DNA of 64,000 nt, taken from positions 30,825,785-30,889,784 of the forward strand of contig OZ038452.1 of assembly GCA_964036195.1 (NCBI GenBank), read 5' to 3'. The notes under the pieces are model-generated. The model was given only the letters and a program-made list of their open reading frames with translations, had not been told where the DNA came from and did no database searches. A program made the position numbers and the translations under genes. Every line of letters begins with the position of its first letter. The stretch's first letter is position 1. Shown here piece after piece: positions 1 to 11,500 of this stretch. Source of the DNA: Sphaerolaimus hirsutus. Taxonomy: Eukaryota; Nematoda; Chromadorea; Monhysterida; Sphaerolaimidae.

Positions 1-3000
1 GCCTGAGTCATCTCTCTGACCACATGTTGCAGGAACTGAAACTTGGAGTTTCTGTCGTCCAATCTGGCATACAATGTTCCACTGATTGTCGACTCTCTTG
101 CCTCCACTATCTTTCCTGGCATTGCCCATTCCACAGGCACATCTTCTCTTCTGTCAAACTGGATGAATACACCTCCTTGATCGGTATAGTATGTGTCTCC
201 CGGAACACATTCTGAACCAATTGGCCTCTTCGTCTTGTTGCTGTGGGAGTATGCTGCTTGCAATTTTGATACAATAATTGTCTGGCCAGATATCTCTGAC
301 TTGAATCTGCCAATTCTCTCATATGCGCATTGATGCTTGAAGTTCTCCGTGTCCCACACTGTGATTCCATAGTTGTGGTCTCTGCAATGTCCCATCATGG
401 CTCTGCACTGGCTGAAATCTTGCAAGTCGCTGATTACAGTCTTTCCATCGAGTGAAGCCACAGTTCCTTCCTCCATGTAGAAGTTACTGACGACATTCTC
501 TTTGTCATGGCAACACCATGAATATTCCACATTCAAGGTTTGATTGGTTGTCCACACTCTGGGCTCCATTTCCACCAAAGGTGTTCCTCTGAACATCTTG
601 TGAATTCTTGCATAGTTACAGGCTACCACACCAACTTGCTGGTATTTCTCAAAATTGCCTGTAATGCCTTTCGCTCCCCAGAAACTGGTGTGTGTGATGA
701 TCTCTTTGATTCTGATGTAGCATCTGTATGCTTTCTCTTTCTGTGGAATCTGTCTCTGTGCGTAAAGTGCAACTTTCATTGCCTTGACAAAATTCCTTGG
801 TGGGATATGGCACTGCACTTCTTCAGGAACTGTAAGCGCATGTCCATGCCTTCCACTGGTGCAAATCTGATACTTCTGGCTTTGTGAATTGATCACCTGT
901 TCCACAGGATGATCCTTGATTGCATCTTTGAATCTCTCATAAGTCTGCATTTCTCTGACAGATTTTGGTGGCCATTCTGAAGGCAAAGGCGGCAATCCAT
1001 GATGCGCTGCCAATGATGGTAGCCTTACTGTCGAGGTTTCCAGAACGTATGTTCTGGAAAATACTTCGCTGTAAGCTTTGCCAGCTTTTCTCAGCGTTGC
1101 TGACTCTGACATGCCTGTCAGCATCAACACCATGCACAGCATTCCAATCACCAAACTGCTGGTGGTTGCTGTGGCTTTCCCTGTCGCACTCCTCAGGACT
1201 CTATCCGATGCTGAGTTCCTCTGAGCAGGGTTTTGAACAGGGTTTGATACAGAGTCTCTGTTCGAGCTCTGATTTCTGACATGTTTCTGGACAATTGCTG
1301 GGTCCAGTAGATCCACTTTGACTGTCACTGCTGTCTCTGGGATATCCATTGTCTTTGAATTGATTTCCAACGGATACAATTGATTGAGTGGTCTGCTGAC
1401 CACATTTCTGTTGGCAGTTCTGACTTTTGCTGAGCGAATCTGTCCATCTTTGCTACGCTCTAACTGCTCGATGCGACCCATCCTCCATGCACCTCTGGGC
1501 ATGTTCTCTTCATAAATCAGCACAACTTCATTCACTTTGGGTTCTTGAGTCGCTGTCAATCTGCCATGTTTGTGTGTCACCTGAGTCCTTTCCCTCAAGC
1601 TCGGGATATACTCTTGATGCCACAAGTCCCAGAACTTATCCAAAGTTTGCTGGGTTGTCTCCCAATATTTCTGCAGTTTCGCTGCGTTATCCATTCTGGG
1701 CACAAATTCTCCATCTTTGTCTGCGTCAAACTGTGGTGCTCCAATCTGACCTTCCCCTGTCAGGAAGTCTTTTGGCGTCAGCACTCTGAGGCTCTTTACA
1801 TCACCATAGATGTAAGAGATTGGCCTGCTGTTGATCACTGCTTCGACTTCTGGCAGAAGTGTCAACAATTCTTGCAGGGTTAACATTCTGTGCCCCACAG
1901 CTGCCTTGAAATGTTTCTTGGTGATGCCCACCATTCTCTCATAGACACCTCCCTGCCATGGTGCCATAGGAGTAGTCATGTTCCACTGGATTTGTTGCTG
2001 TGAGCAGTAAGTCTGTACTGCTCCACTTTTGACCATTTCTGACCATTCTTTCCCAGTATTAATGGCCTTGTCAGTGCTTGTGCTGAGCACTTTCTCTGTC
2101 AATTTGAATTGCGTCGCATTGTCTGAAATCACTGCCTCAGGCTTTCCGCGCCTGGCGATGAATCTCCTGACTGCATTCAGGAATTCTTGTGCTGTCATGT
2201 CCAGCACACTTTCCAGGTGAACTGCACGTGTCACCATGCATGTGAACAAACAAATCCACATTTTCCTGTGATCTTTGTCCACTTTGTACCAAACTGGTCC
2301 CAAATAATCCAAGCCCGTGTACTGGAACGGTCTGGCTCTCTGAACTCTGGTTTCTGGTAAATCTGGCATTGGTGGAAGCTGGTACGGCTTCGCTCCCAAT
2401 TTCTTACAGGTTGGGCAGGTTCTCGTCACATTGTAGATCACCCGTCTGCCCTGTGTAATCCAGTACTTTTGTCTGATCGCTGCCAATGTATGTTGCACCC
2501 CTGCGTGCATCAACTTCTCATGCTGGTCTCTGACGATCAGCTGAGTCACTGTAGCCGTTGCTGGCAACAGTATGAGTGGCACTGTGACCTCCTGTGGGTC
2601 TGTATGCTCCATTCTGCCGTGGCACTTCAGGATTCCATCCTGATGCATTTGCACATTGAGCCATTTGATCAACTGCTGGTCTGCAGCTGTTTTCTTGCTA
2701 TTCTGGCTGCCTCTGCTGTGGCCTGTTGCCAGAATCTCTGCCACTCCTTTGTAATGATTCTGTTGCGTCACTTTGATCCAATATTTCAACGCAATCTCTC
2801 TCTCTTCAATACTGATAATTCCCTGTGGTTTTATTGTACCACAGATACTTTTCATGATTTCTGACAATCCATTCTGACTGTCATTTTTGCTGCGCTTTTT
2901 GTGCATCTGTCGCACAAATCTCATCACGTATACTGTTGCATCCAGTAATTTCGTCAGTGATGAGAATCTCTGAATCTCAATTCCCAATGGGTTGCTTTGC

Positions 3001-5303
3001 TTGCTTTCATCAGCTTGCTCATTGCTGGTATCTGGGTCACTGGCCACTTGCTGTGTGGCGCCCAGGTAAATTGGACTGGCTTTTGGGAACTTGAGTTCTT
3101 CTTTCTTGATTTCTGCCATTACTTCTGGCGTAACTGGCTCCACTTTCGGCTCTGGCCACTCTCCAGTCATTAGCCATTCTGGCCCCTTCCACCACAGGTT
3201 ACTGCCTTCCAACTCTGACATATTCATGCCTCTTGTAGCCATGTCAGCTGGGTTCTCCAATCCTGCGATGTGTCTGATGTGCATGTTCTCTGTCTCACTC
3301 TGAATTTTCCTGATTTCATCCAATCTGTTCTTGACAAAACATGCCAGTGGCTTCGCTGTTGTTAGCCACTTCAGACAACAGGTTGAATCTGACCATACAA
3401 CTGTTTGACTGAATTTGACGTCCTTGAGCTCTTTGTGAATAAACTTTGACATTCTGCTGCCAATCAACATTGCTAACAATTCCAGCCGTGGAATTGTCAC
3501 TTCTGGTTTCTTTGGAGCGAGTCTCAATCTGGAGTACAGCAGGCTTGATGTGCCGCTGTCATTTTCCGTTTTCTGGCATATGTATGCCGCTGCGCTGTAT
3601 GCCATTGCTGAGGCATCAACGAAAATGTGCAGTTGTGCATCTGCACTACTCTGATAATTCAGATTTCTGTTGAACTTGATCTGTCCAACCTTGAGCAATT
3701 CTGTTTCTAATTGCTGCCAAATTGCTGTCTGTTCCTCAGACAGGGGAGTATCCCATTCTTTGGCACTTGGTCCTGAATGCCATAATGTTTGCAAAAATCT
3801 CTTTGCTGGCAGTAGGACAGGACTAACGAGTCCCATTGGATCAAAACATCCCGCAGTCACCTTTGCAACTGTCCTTTTCGTGGGAAGTTTGATTTTCTGG
3901 TCAGTTTCTGATAATTGTGATTGCTGGACTGTTTTTGGCGTTTTCAGCCACATCTGGTCGCTTTCTGTGTCCCATTTCATTCCTAGGACTGTTGTGACAA
4001 TTTCCTTGGCCACATCTGACTCTGCCAATTGCCAAGTAAAGCTCTTATTGTTGCTGTTCCATTCTCTCAGATTCATCTGTGCCTCTGTGAACAGCACTTT
4101 GGATTCCTGGTACAATTCGATTGCTTTCTGCTCTGTGTCCACACTGAGGATCAAATTATCCACATACAGATTTTCATCGATCAATTTTGCATTTTCTGTG
4201 CCAGCTTGATTCAGGTGGTATCTGACTGTCAGCGCCAGCAGCGCTGGGCTGCAGATTATACCAAATGGTACTCTGGCAAATCTGTAAATCTGAATGTTGT
4301 CCTCCATAGATGGTTTCGTGGGATCCTTGTACCACAGAAATCTTGTCACATCTCTGTCACTGTCCTGCAGACTAATCTGCAGAAACGCTTTCTCTATGTC
4401 TGCGACCAGTGCAATTCTATGCAATCGGAATCGCATCAGCATCCCTACCAGCTGTGGTAGTATAACTGGACTGCGGTACATGCACTCATTCAAGCTTGGC
4501 ATGCCTGGCGGTTTCGCTGAGGCATCATATACCTCTCTGACCTTTGTGGTAGTTTTCTCTGGCGTTATCACTGGTTGATGAGGCAAAATATGGAATTTTC
4601 TGCCATCCATAATATCCTCTTGGACCTTCTCAATCACTCCTTGCTCCTCCTGTGCTTTCATGATTGCCTGAATTTTCTCTAGTAATTCTGGGTCTCTCTT
4701 GAGCCTGTTGGTGAGGTACCTGAACCTCTTGAACGCCATTGCTTTGTTATCTGGGAGTTCATGCAAATTCGGTTTGTACATGAACTTTACAGAGTACCGT
4801 CCATCTGGGTTTCTCTGTACACTCTCATTGAATTGCTTGATGGCCTCATCGTCCTCGACGAGGTCTGGCTGGTCCATTATGCCAATGGTATCCAGTCTGT
4901 CCATGTCTTTGACATTTGGTACAGGAGCAATTGACAACGGTGCTTCCTCGTACCACTTTTCTCTCTGAATTTGATGCACAATTGTGTTGACCACCACCGG
5001 ATATGCACCATCCGTGGTCCATTGATTTCTGTTGCTCGTCAGCTGCCCACCTCCCATCAGCAATCCCAATTCTGATGGAATGACATACAATCCTGACGGA
5101 AGTCTGGTGGTGCTGGTGTTTCTGGACATCAAGTCCCAGAAATAATTCAAGCCCACTATAATGTCTGGCTTGAACTTGCACTCTGTCCCTTTTTCCTTGG
5201 GAATTCTGTCTGCAAAGTAACTCTCATCCGGGAAGTACTTCTGCAGGTACTTTTCGTCCTGTTCTGACACAGGCACTTTGACTATTCCTGGCCTGTCGCA
5301 GCT
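1..5303 (-). CDS. BEL/Pao Pol with in-frame envelope-like C-terminal extension (partial)
   Basis: A single minus-strand frame, with codons starting at plus-strand positions divisible by three, stays open from the stop at 5304-5306 to the left edge: over 1,760 codons with no stop seen. Landmarks in plus coordinates: a protease-end motif GLNYFWD at 5133-5153; reverse transcriptase ADIEKAFLQ at 4377-4403 and YVDN at 4155-4166; an integrase zinc-finger CPTC at 2406-2417; candidate integrase catalytic residues D 2307-2309, D 2121-2123, E 1938-1940; a DUF5641-like stretch about 1370-1680. A hydrophobic segment at about 1100-1152 follows, then a cysteine-containing region cut by the window edge that resembles an envelope ectodomain in layout only. 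Catalytic-domain calls come from family knowledge of BEL/Pao; the envelope call is inference. The frame has no natural start visible and is preceded by a Gag part in another frame. Confidence 0.85.
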
Positions 5304-5617
5304 TCATAATATTACTCATCAGCGTGTTTCTGACCACAACTGGCTGGTCATATCTCTTTTTGAGCATTGCAATTGCGGGTGCATAATTCTCTGCTGTCAC
5401 ACTCAATCCACTGATCATGCCAAATGCTGAGCCTTTCAGCAAACTCCTCAAGTATGAGAACTTGGAAATGTCCTCCAAATCTGTCCGATTGTGGATGTGG
5501 GATTCGAACATTTGCCACCATGATCGAAATTTGACAATTTCCCCAGTAAACTGTTCCACTTCCAGTTTCTGTAATTTGACGCTTTTTGCTGTGGTTGCAT
5601 TGGTTGAACTGGCCCCC
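5224..5617 (-). pseudogene. BEL/Pao Gag C-terminal segment (DUF1759-like), broken at both ends
   Basis: This frame carries the helical segment typical of BEL/Pao Gag (motifs EQFTGEIVKFRSWW and YLRSLLKG) and stops at 5224. It is in a different frame from both the upstream Gag segment and the downstream Pol. The junction upstream falls near a run of six C at 5612-5617, a plausible one-base indel or assembly error. Downstream, the CCHC zinc knuckles and the DTG/DSG active site of the protease, which normally lie between this segment and the GLNYFWD-type motif, are absent: only about 150 bases separate them. That points to an internal deletion around 5280-5310. Confidence 0.7.
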
Positions 5618-6118
5618 CGGAGCAGCTCCCTGAGCTGTCAGAGCCATCTGGGCAGCCATCTGCTGTATGAATGCTGTATTGACTTCATACATGGTATTTC
5701 CGCTCTGTTGCTGGATCATGTCTTGCAACTCTTCGATGTACACATTCATGGCTACAACTTTCTGTGTCACCAAGTCTGACATATTTGCATATTCCTCATA
5801 TGAGTCTTGGTATATCTTCTGTTCTTGTTCCATCTGATCGGGTTCGTCAATGTCCTTGACGATGTCCCTCCATGCGTCAAATTGAGTTCTCACTGCAGTC
5901 ATTGCACTTTCCAATTTTGCACCCTCCTGTTTGATAGTTGCAATCACTCTTCTCATCTCTGTTCTCTTATCATCCTTTGATGCTTCCGCAAATAGTTCCA
6001 GGTCATACTTGGCAAATTCTCTTGCCAATCTACTTTCCACCCTGTGCTTTGCTGGCCCCAGGGTCTTTCTGATGTGACCTGTTGGCGAAACCATTTTTGC
6101 TGATGAATTTTCCTTCAC
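5348..6118 (-). CDS. BEL/Pao Gag N-terminal segment (256-codon ORF, frameshifted)
   Basis: The ORF opens with an ATG (plus positions 6116-6118). Its first about 165 residues are charged and helical, rich in Glu, Lys and Gln, with a glutamine/alanine-rich linker around the motif QQMAAQMALTAQGAAPGG. This is the expected make-up of the N-terminal coiled region of BEL/Pao Gag. After about 5610 the reading frame no longer encodes Gag-like sequence; the true Gag continues in the frame described for 5224-5617. The last about 85 residues of this ORF are therefore out-of-frame translation. Confidence 0.65.
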   Translation of the reverse strand: MKENSSAKMVSPTGHIRKTLGPAKHRVESRLAREFAKYDLELFAEASKDDKRTEMRRVIATIKQEGAKLESAMTAVRTQFDAWRDIVKDIDEPDQMEQEQKIYQDSYEEYANMSDLVTQKVVAMNVYIEELQDMIQQQSGNTMYEVNTAFIQQMAAQMALTAQGAAPGGQFNQCNHSKKRQITETGSGTVYWGNCQISIMVANVRIPHPQSDRFGGHFQVLILEEFAERLSIWHDQWIECDSRELCTRNCNAQKEI

Positions 6119-7600
6119 TGTTTCTCTTTATAGTGCGTCGCCTGTGACGCTTGTGACGCTTCTCTGCGTCTTTCTGTGCAGTGCTCTGTGCACCACGGAT
6201 TTGTTGTGCCACGCACAATACCAATGCAGTCCTACAGGCCCCTGACGTGTTCTCACGCGTTGACCTTTACTGCACTGGCACCAGGTGTGTTCCTAAAGCC
6301 CCTGACGTGATTGTTTACACGCGTTGACTTCAACACACCGGTCAAATCCACCTGGACAATAAACAATTTATTTGCCCAGCAGTGTGCGCCCAAAGAGGGT
6401 CCGTACACACTCTTCCTGAGCGCTCTGGCGCTCTTTCTGGCACGCCTGTGTGCCTTGTGACCACGCCAGCCACTTGCTTTCCTGAGCGGCTCCTGTGCCG
6501 CTGTGCGCAGTGCTGCGCTTGCCGTGTCGCCCGTGACACATTTCTGTGCACTGCTCTGCAATTGCGCCTGTGCAATGCAGAATTCTGGCACTTTTGTGCT
6601 GTCTGATCTGATGGTACCGAGCAGGCACAGCGTGTATATTTGATGGGAGCTCCGCAAAGCCCCTACACGCTACCAAGTATCCTAATACTTGGTTTTCAAA
6701 TCCACTCTCTGTCAGCTACAGCCCTCTGTCAGCTACAGCCCTTTGTACACTGATACCCCTACTTTTGCACTTCCGAGGTATGAGTCCACTCTTACCCAGT
6801 GGAGCGAGGGACCTCCGCGAATGCCCAAAAACAGCCCTTTGACTAGCGTGGCTTTGTGGCGATCCTGTCTCCGTCAGGTCACCCTCCCTTGGCATAGGAA
6901 GGACGTGCGAGCGGTCACTGGAGTCCAGATGTCCAGGAGCGTCCAGCGAAAGTTTGACCACCGTCCGACAATGACTCCTTGTCAAATGCCGGTGCCGCCC
7001 AGCGTCTAGCACCTTGCCAGAACACTGGTGAAAGCTGCCTGAAATCCTGACAGGCTTGTCAGAACTCCAGTGTCCTCCGCGCGTGAGCGTAGAACCGCTC
7101 CCAGGATGTAGACAGGAGTGCCGTGACTTTGGCACAATGCTGTCTGCAAATCAACAGCCAACGCTCAGCCAAGGCCAATTGATGTTCAGCAGGACTTTTG
7201 AAGTTCTGCCAACTGCCACACAATGTCCGTTCCGGCTTGGTGATAGCACAATGTCATGCAATCACCCTGCTCGCTGCGCCATGTGATGAAGCCACCGAAG
7301 TCAGCGTCTTCTACCACCGAATCCGGCAACTCCAAGACCGTAGTGAGAAACGGCCTTTAGAGTGGTTGATTTCCCGTTGTAGCCGAACGTCCACTTGTCG
7401 ACAGCCAGGTTGAGTTTATTTCGTAGTTGTGTGTTGAGAAAGGGGGTTCGAATTGTTTCAGGTACTTTATTTGATCAGATACAGCCAAATATAAAAGCGC
7501 AAAGCCTAGCGAGCTTCCTAGTCGAAGTTTCTATCGCTAGCTTATTTTCGTTCAGAAGCTTGGGGTCCGCAGACTGAAGTAAAAACTCTCAAAGTAGCTA
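6119..7600 (-). other. Probable 5' leader and 5' LTR of the BEL/Pao element
   Basis: GC-rich non-coding DNA upstream of the Gag start, including two related blocks with GCCCCTGACGTG at about 6239-6310. On the minus strand a TGGTAGCGTGTAGGGGC stretch near 6655-6671 could be a primer-binding site (such sites begin TGG). Short ORFs on both strands here are not conserved in any way I can see. LTR limits cannot be fixed without the second LTR. Confidence 0.35.
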
Positions 7601-8589
7601 AGACACGGAAATCACGTATAGAAAAACAGCTACAGTAATTTCCTAATACAAATGCACAAATAAGACATGAATGCAACAAATAAACACATCTAGCCGAAAC
7701 AGTTGCCTTATACCGCGCGTGCATACATTCAAACAATTATGGTAAAGAAATACCAAGTACAAATTGGGCTAATGGAAAAACTATTAATCTTGAGGCGCGA
7801 AGTCGGCAAACTCGGCCGATTTACTAATTTGCTTCAATTTGTCAGAAAACATTGACGCACATTGGAACTAATAAATTAGGGTTTGAAACTGTAAATAGTA
7901 GTGCAAATGTTCCTAATGTCGTAAATAGAATAAAGTATATTCAACATGATAATAATAATCACTTCCTGGAAACGTATGTTGAATAACCTAGTAAAATTGG
8001 GACTTATTCGAGGTAAATGGGTATTGTAATTGAGCAGAGTCTTTAATATATTTGATTGAGCGGGGTATTATAATTATTAAGTAAATATAAATAGTTGTGA
8101 GCGAGGTTATGACAATTATGCCTATACGAAGGGCTTTGTAAAGTAAATGCTAGTTGCACGCAGGGCACCATTTCTCTATTAGGACGCTGGCCTAGATAAT
8201 TACGCAGCACGTAAATATTTACAAGATTTGACCTTTGTAAACTGCAAGTAAATAATGCAAATGTATATATAATCGTGATCAGAAAATTACGGCGAGTTGA
8301 ATGAGCCTAATATTATATTAATACACCTAATAATAACATATTTGACTTTTTAACCTAAACATTCCATATAAACATACCAATAACTTACAATACACTTTCC
8401 CAATTAAATATTCTCCATGGATAAATAATATAGTGCAGGAAATACAATTTGATATTTTGCGTGGTAAATAAATATAGTGTATGAAAAGTAAAATAGTGCA
8501 AATAAGTAAATATGCGAATATGAGCCTAATTATCAATTCTCTGTATTTCTTTATCCATCCATTTTGCCACGGTCAGCACAAAATCTTTA
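7601..8589. other. AT-rich spacer, nothing recognised
   Basis: About 1 kb of AT-rich sequence between the retrotransposon and the satellite. I see no coding exon, RNA gene or paired inverted repeat in it. Confidence 0.5.
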
Positions 8590-11500
8590 ATATAAAAATG
8601 CTAACGCGAGCCTCTGAGGAGGCTGTGGATTCTGAAAGAGGAGGTTCTCAGCTTCACAACGGTATCAAATATAGCCATTACGTCTCCTTAGTTCTGGCCT
8701 CACATGCGATACGATTGACCCTTGATTTCTGCAAACCGCATGTTTTGAAATCTTAGGTATAAAATCGTGACGGTGAACCTTCTGGAGAGTGGTACTATCT
8801 GAAAGAGAATTATCTCAGCTTTCCAATGGTATGAATCACAGCATTTAGTTTTTCCTGGTTCCGGCCTCACATGCAATACAATCAACCCTTGATTGGGGCT
8901 CATTCCACGTTTTCAAATCTTATGTATAAAATCGTGACGGTGAACCTTCTGGAGAGTGGTAGATTCTGAAAGAGAATTTTCTAAGCTTTCCAATGGTATA
9001 GACCACAGCATTTAGTTTTTCCTGGTTCCGGCCCCACATGCGATACAATCAAACCTAGATTAGGGCGCACAGCACGTTTTGAAATCTTAGGTATAAAAAT
9101 GCTAACGCGAGCCTCTGGGGAGGCTGTGGATTCTGATAGAGGATGATCTCAGCTTCGCAACGGTATCAAATATAGCCGTTACGTCTCCTTAGTTCCGGCC
9201 TCACATGTGATACGATCGACCCTGGATTTCTGCAAACCGCATGTTTTGAAATCTTAGGTATAAAATTGTGACGGTGAACCTTCTGGAGAGTGGTACTATC
9301 TGAAAGAGAATTATCTCAGCTTTCCAATGGTATGAATCACAGCATTTAGTTTTTTCTTGTTCCAGCCTCACATGCAATACAATCAACCCTTGATTGGGGC
9401 GCATTCCACGTTTTCAAATCTTATGTATAAAATCGTGACGGTGAACCTTCTGGAGAGTGGCAGTTTCTGAAAGAGAATTTTCTAAGCTTTCCAATGGTAT
9501 AGACCACAGCATTTAGTTTTTCCTGGTTCCGGCCCCACATGCGATACAATCAACCCTAGATTAGGGCGCACATCACGTTTTGAAATCTTTAATATAAAAA
9601 TGCTAACGCTAGCCTCTGAGGAGGCTGTGGATTCTGAAAGAGGAGGTTCTCAGCTTCACAACGGTATCAAATATAGCTGTTACGTCTCCTTAGTTCCGGC
9701 CTCACATGTGATACGATTGACCCTGGATTTCTGCAAACCGCATGTTTTGAAATCTTAGGTATAAAATCGTGATGGTGAACCTTCTGGAGAGTGGTACTAT
9801 CTGAAAGAGAATTATCTCAGCTTTCCAATGGTATGAATCACAGCATTTAGTTTTTCCTGGTTCCGGCCTCACATGCAATACAATCAACCCTTGATTGGGG
9901 CTCATTCCACGTTTTCAAATCTTATGTATAAAATCGTGACGGTGAACCTTCTGGAGAGTGGTAGATTCTGAAAGAGAATTTTCTAAGCTTTCCAATGGTA
10001 TAGACCACAGCATTTAGTTTTTCCTGGTTCCGGCCCCACATGCGATACAATCAAACCTAGATTAGGGCGCACAGCACGTTTTGAAATCTTAGGTATAAAA
10101 ATCCTAACGCGAGCCTCTGGGGAGGCTGTGGATTCTGATAGAGGATGATCTCAGCTTCGCAACGGTATCAAATATAGCCGTTACGTCTCCTTACTTCCGG
10201 CCTCACATGTGATACGATCGACCCTGGATTTCTGCAAACCGCATGTTTTGAAATCTTAGGTATAAAAATCCTAACGCGAGCCTCTGGGGAGGCTGTGGAT
10301 TCTGAAAGAGGATGTGCTCAGCTTCGCAACGGTATCAAATATAGCCGTTACGTCTTCTTAGTCCCGGCCTCAAATGCGATACGATCAACCCTGGATTTCT
10401 GCAAACCGCATGTTTTGAAATCTTAGGTATAAAATCGTGACGGTGAACCTTCTGGAGAGTGGTACTATCTGAAAGAGAATTATCTCAGCTTTCCAATGGT
10501 ATGAATCACAGCATTTAGTTTTTCCTGGTTCCGGCCTCACATGCAATACAATCAACCCTTGATTGGGGCTCATTCCACGTTTTCAAATCTTATGTATAAA
10601 ATCGTGACGGTGAACCTTCTGGAGAGTGGTAGATTCTGAAAGAGAATTTTCTAAGCTTTCCAATGGTATAGACCACAGCATTTAGTTTTTCCTGGTTCCG
10701 GCCCCACATGCGATACAATCAAACCTAGATTAGGGCGCACAGCACGTTTTGAAATCTTAGGTATAAAAATTCTAAAGCGAGCCTCTGGGGAGGCTGTGGA
10801 TTCTGATAGAGGATGATCTCAGCTTCGCAACGGTATCAAATATAGCCGTTACGTCTCCTTAGTTCCGGCCTCACATGTGATACGATCGACCCTGGATTTC
10901 TGCAAACCGCATGTTTTGAAATCTTAGGTATAAAATTGTGACGGTGAACCTTCTGGAGAGTGGTACTATCTGAAAGAGAATTATCTCAGCTTTCCAATGG
11001 TATGAATCACAGCATTTAGTTTTTTCTTGTTCCAGCCTCACATGCAATACAATCAACCCTTGATTGGGGCGCATTCCACGTTTTCAAATCTTATGTATAA
11101 AATCGTGACGGTGAACCTTCTGGAGAGTGGCAGTTTCTGAAAGAGAATTTTCTAAGCTTTCCAATGGTATAGACCACAGCATTTAGTTTTTCCTGGTTCC
11201 GGCCCCACATGCGATACAATCAACCCTAGATTAGGGCGCACATCACGTTTTGAAATCTTTAATATAAAAATGCTAACGCTAGCCTCTGAGGAGGCTGTGG
11301 ATTCTGAAAGAGGAGGTTCTCAGCTTCACAACGGTATCAAATATAGCTGTTACGTCTCCTTAGTTCCGGCCTCACATGTGATACGATTGACCCTGGATTT
11401 CTGCAAACCGCATGTTTTGAAATCTTAGGTATAAAATCGTGATGGTGAACCTTCTGGAGAGTGGTACTATCTGAAAGAGAATTATCTCAGCTTTCCAATG

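Larger units (their letters stand above)
1..7600 (-). mobile_element. BEL/Pao LTR retrotransposon, 3' part off the window
   Basis: Reading the minus strand from about 6118 down to 1 gives a Gag-like segment, a DUF1759-like segment, then a long Pol with reverse transcriptase, RNase H, integrase and the DUF5641-type tail, in the order typical of BEL/Pao elements. The left end (remaining tail and 3' LTR) lies outside the window. The outer boundary of the 5' LTR is not determinable here because its partner LTR is missing; about 7600 is a guess from where the GC-rich leader gives way to AT-rich DNA. The Pol frame is intact over its visible length, but the Gag-protease part is broken in two places, so this copy is probably not autonomous. 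Confidence 0.85.

Noticed and set aside
24..4968. Many plus-strand ORFs of 60-180 codons
   Set aside because: All are antisense to the continuous minus-strand BEL/Pao Pol frame.
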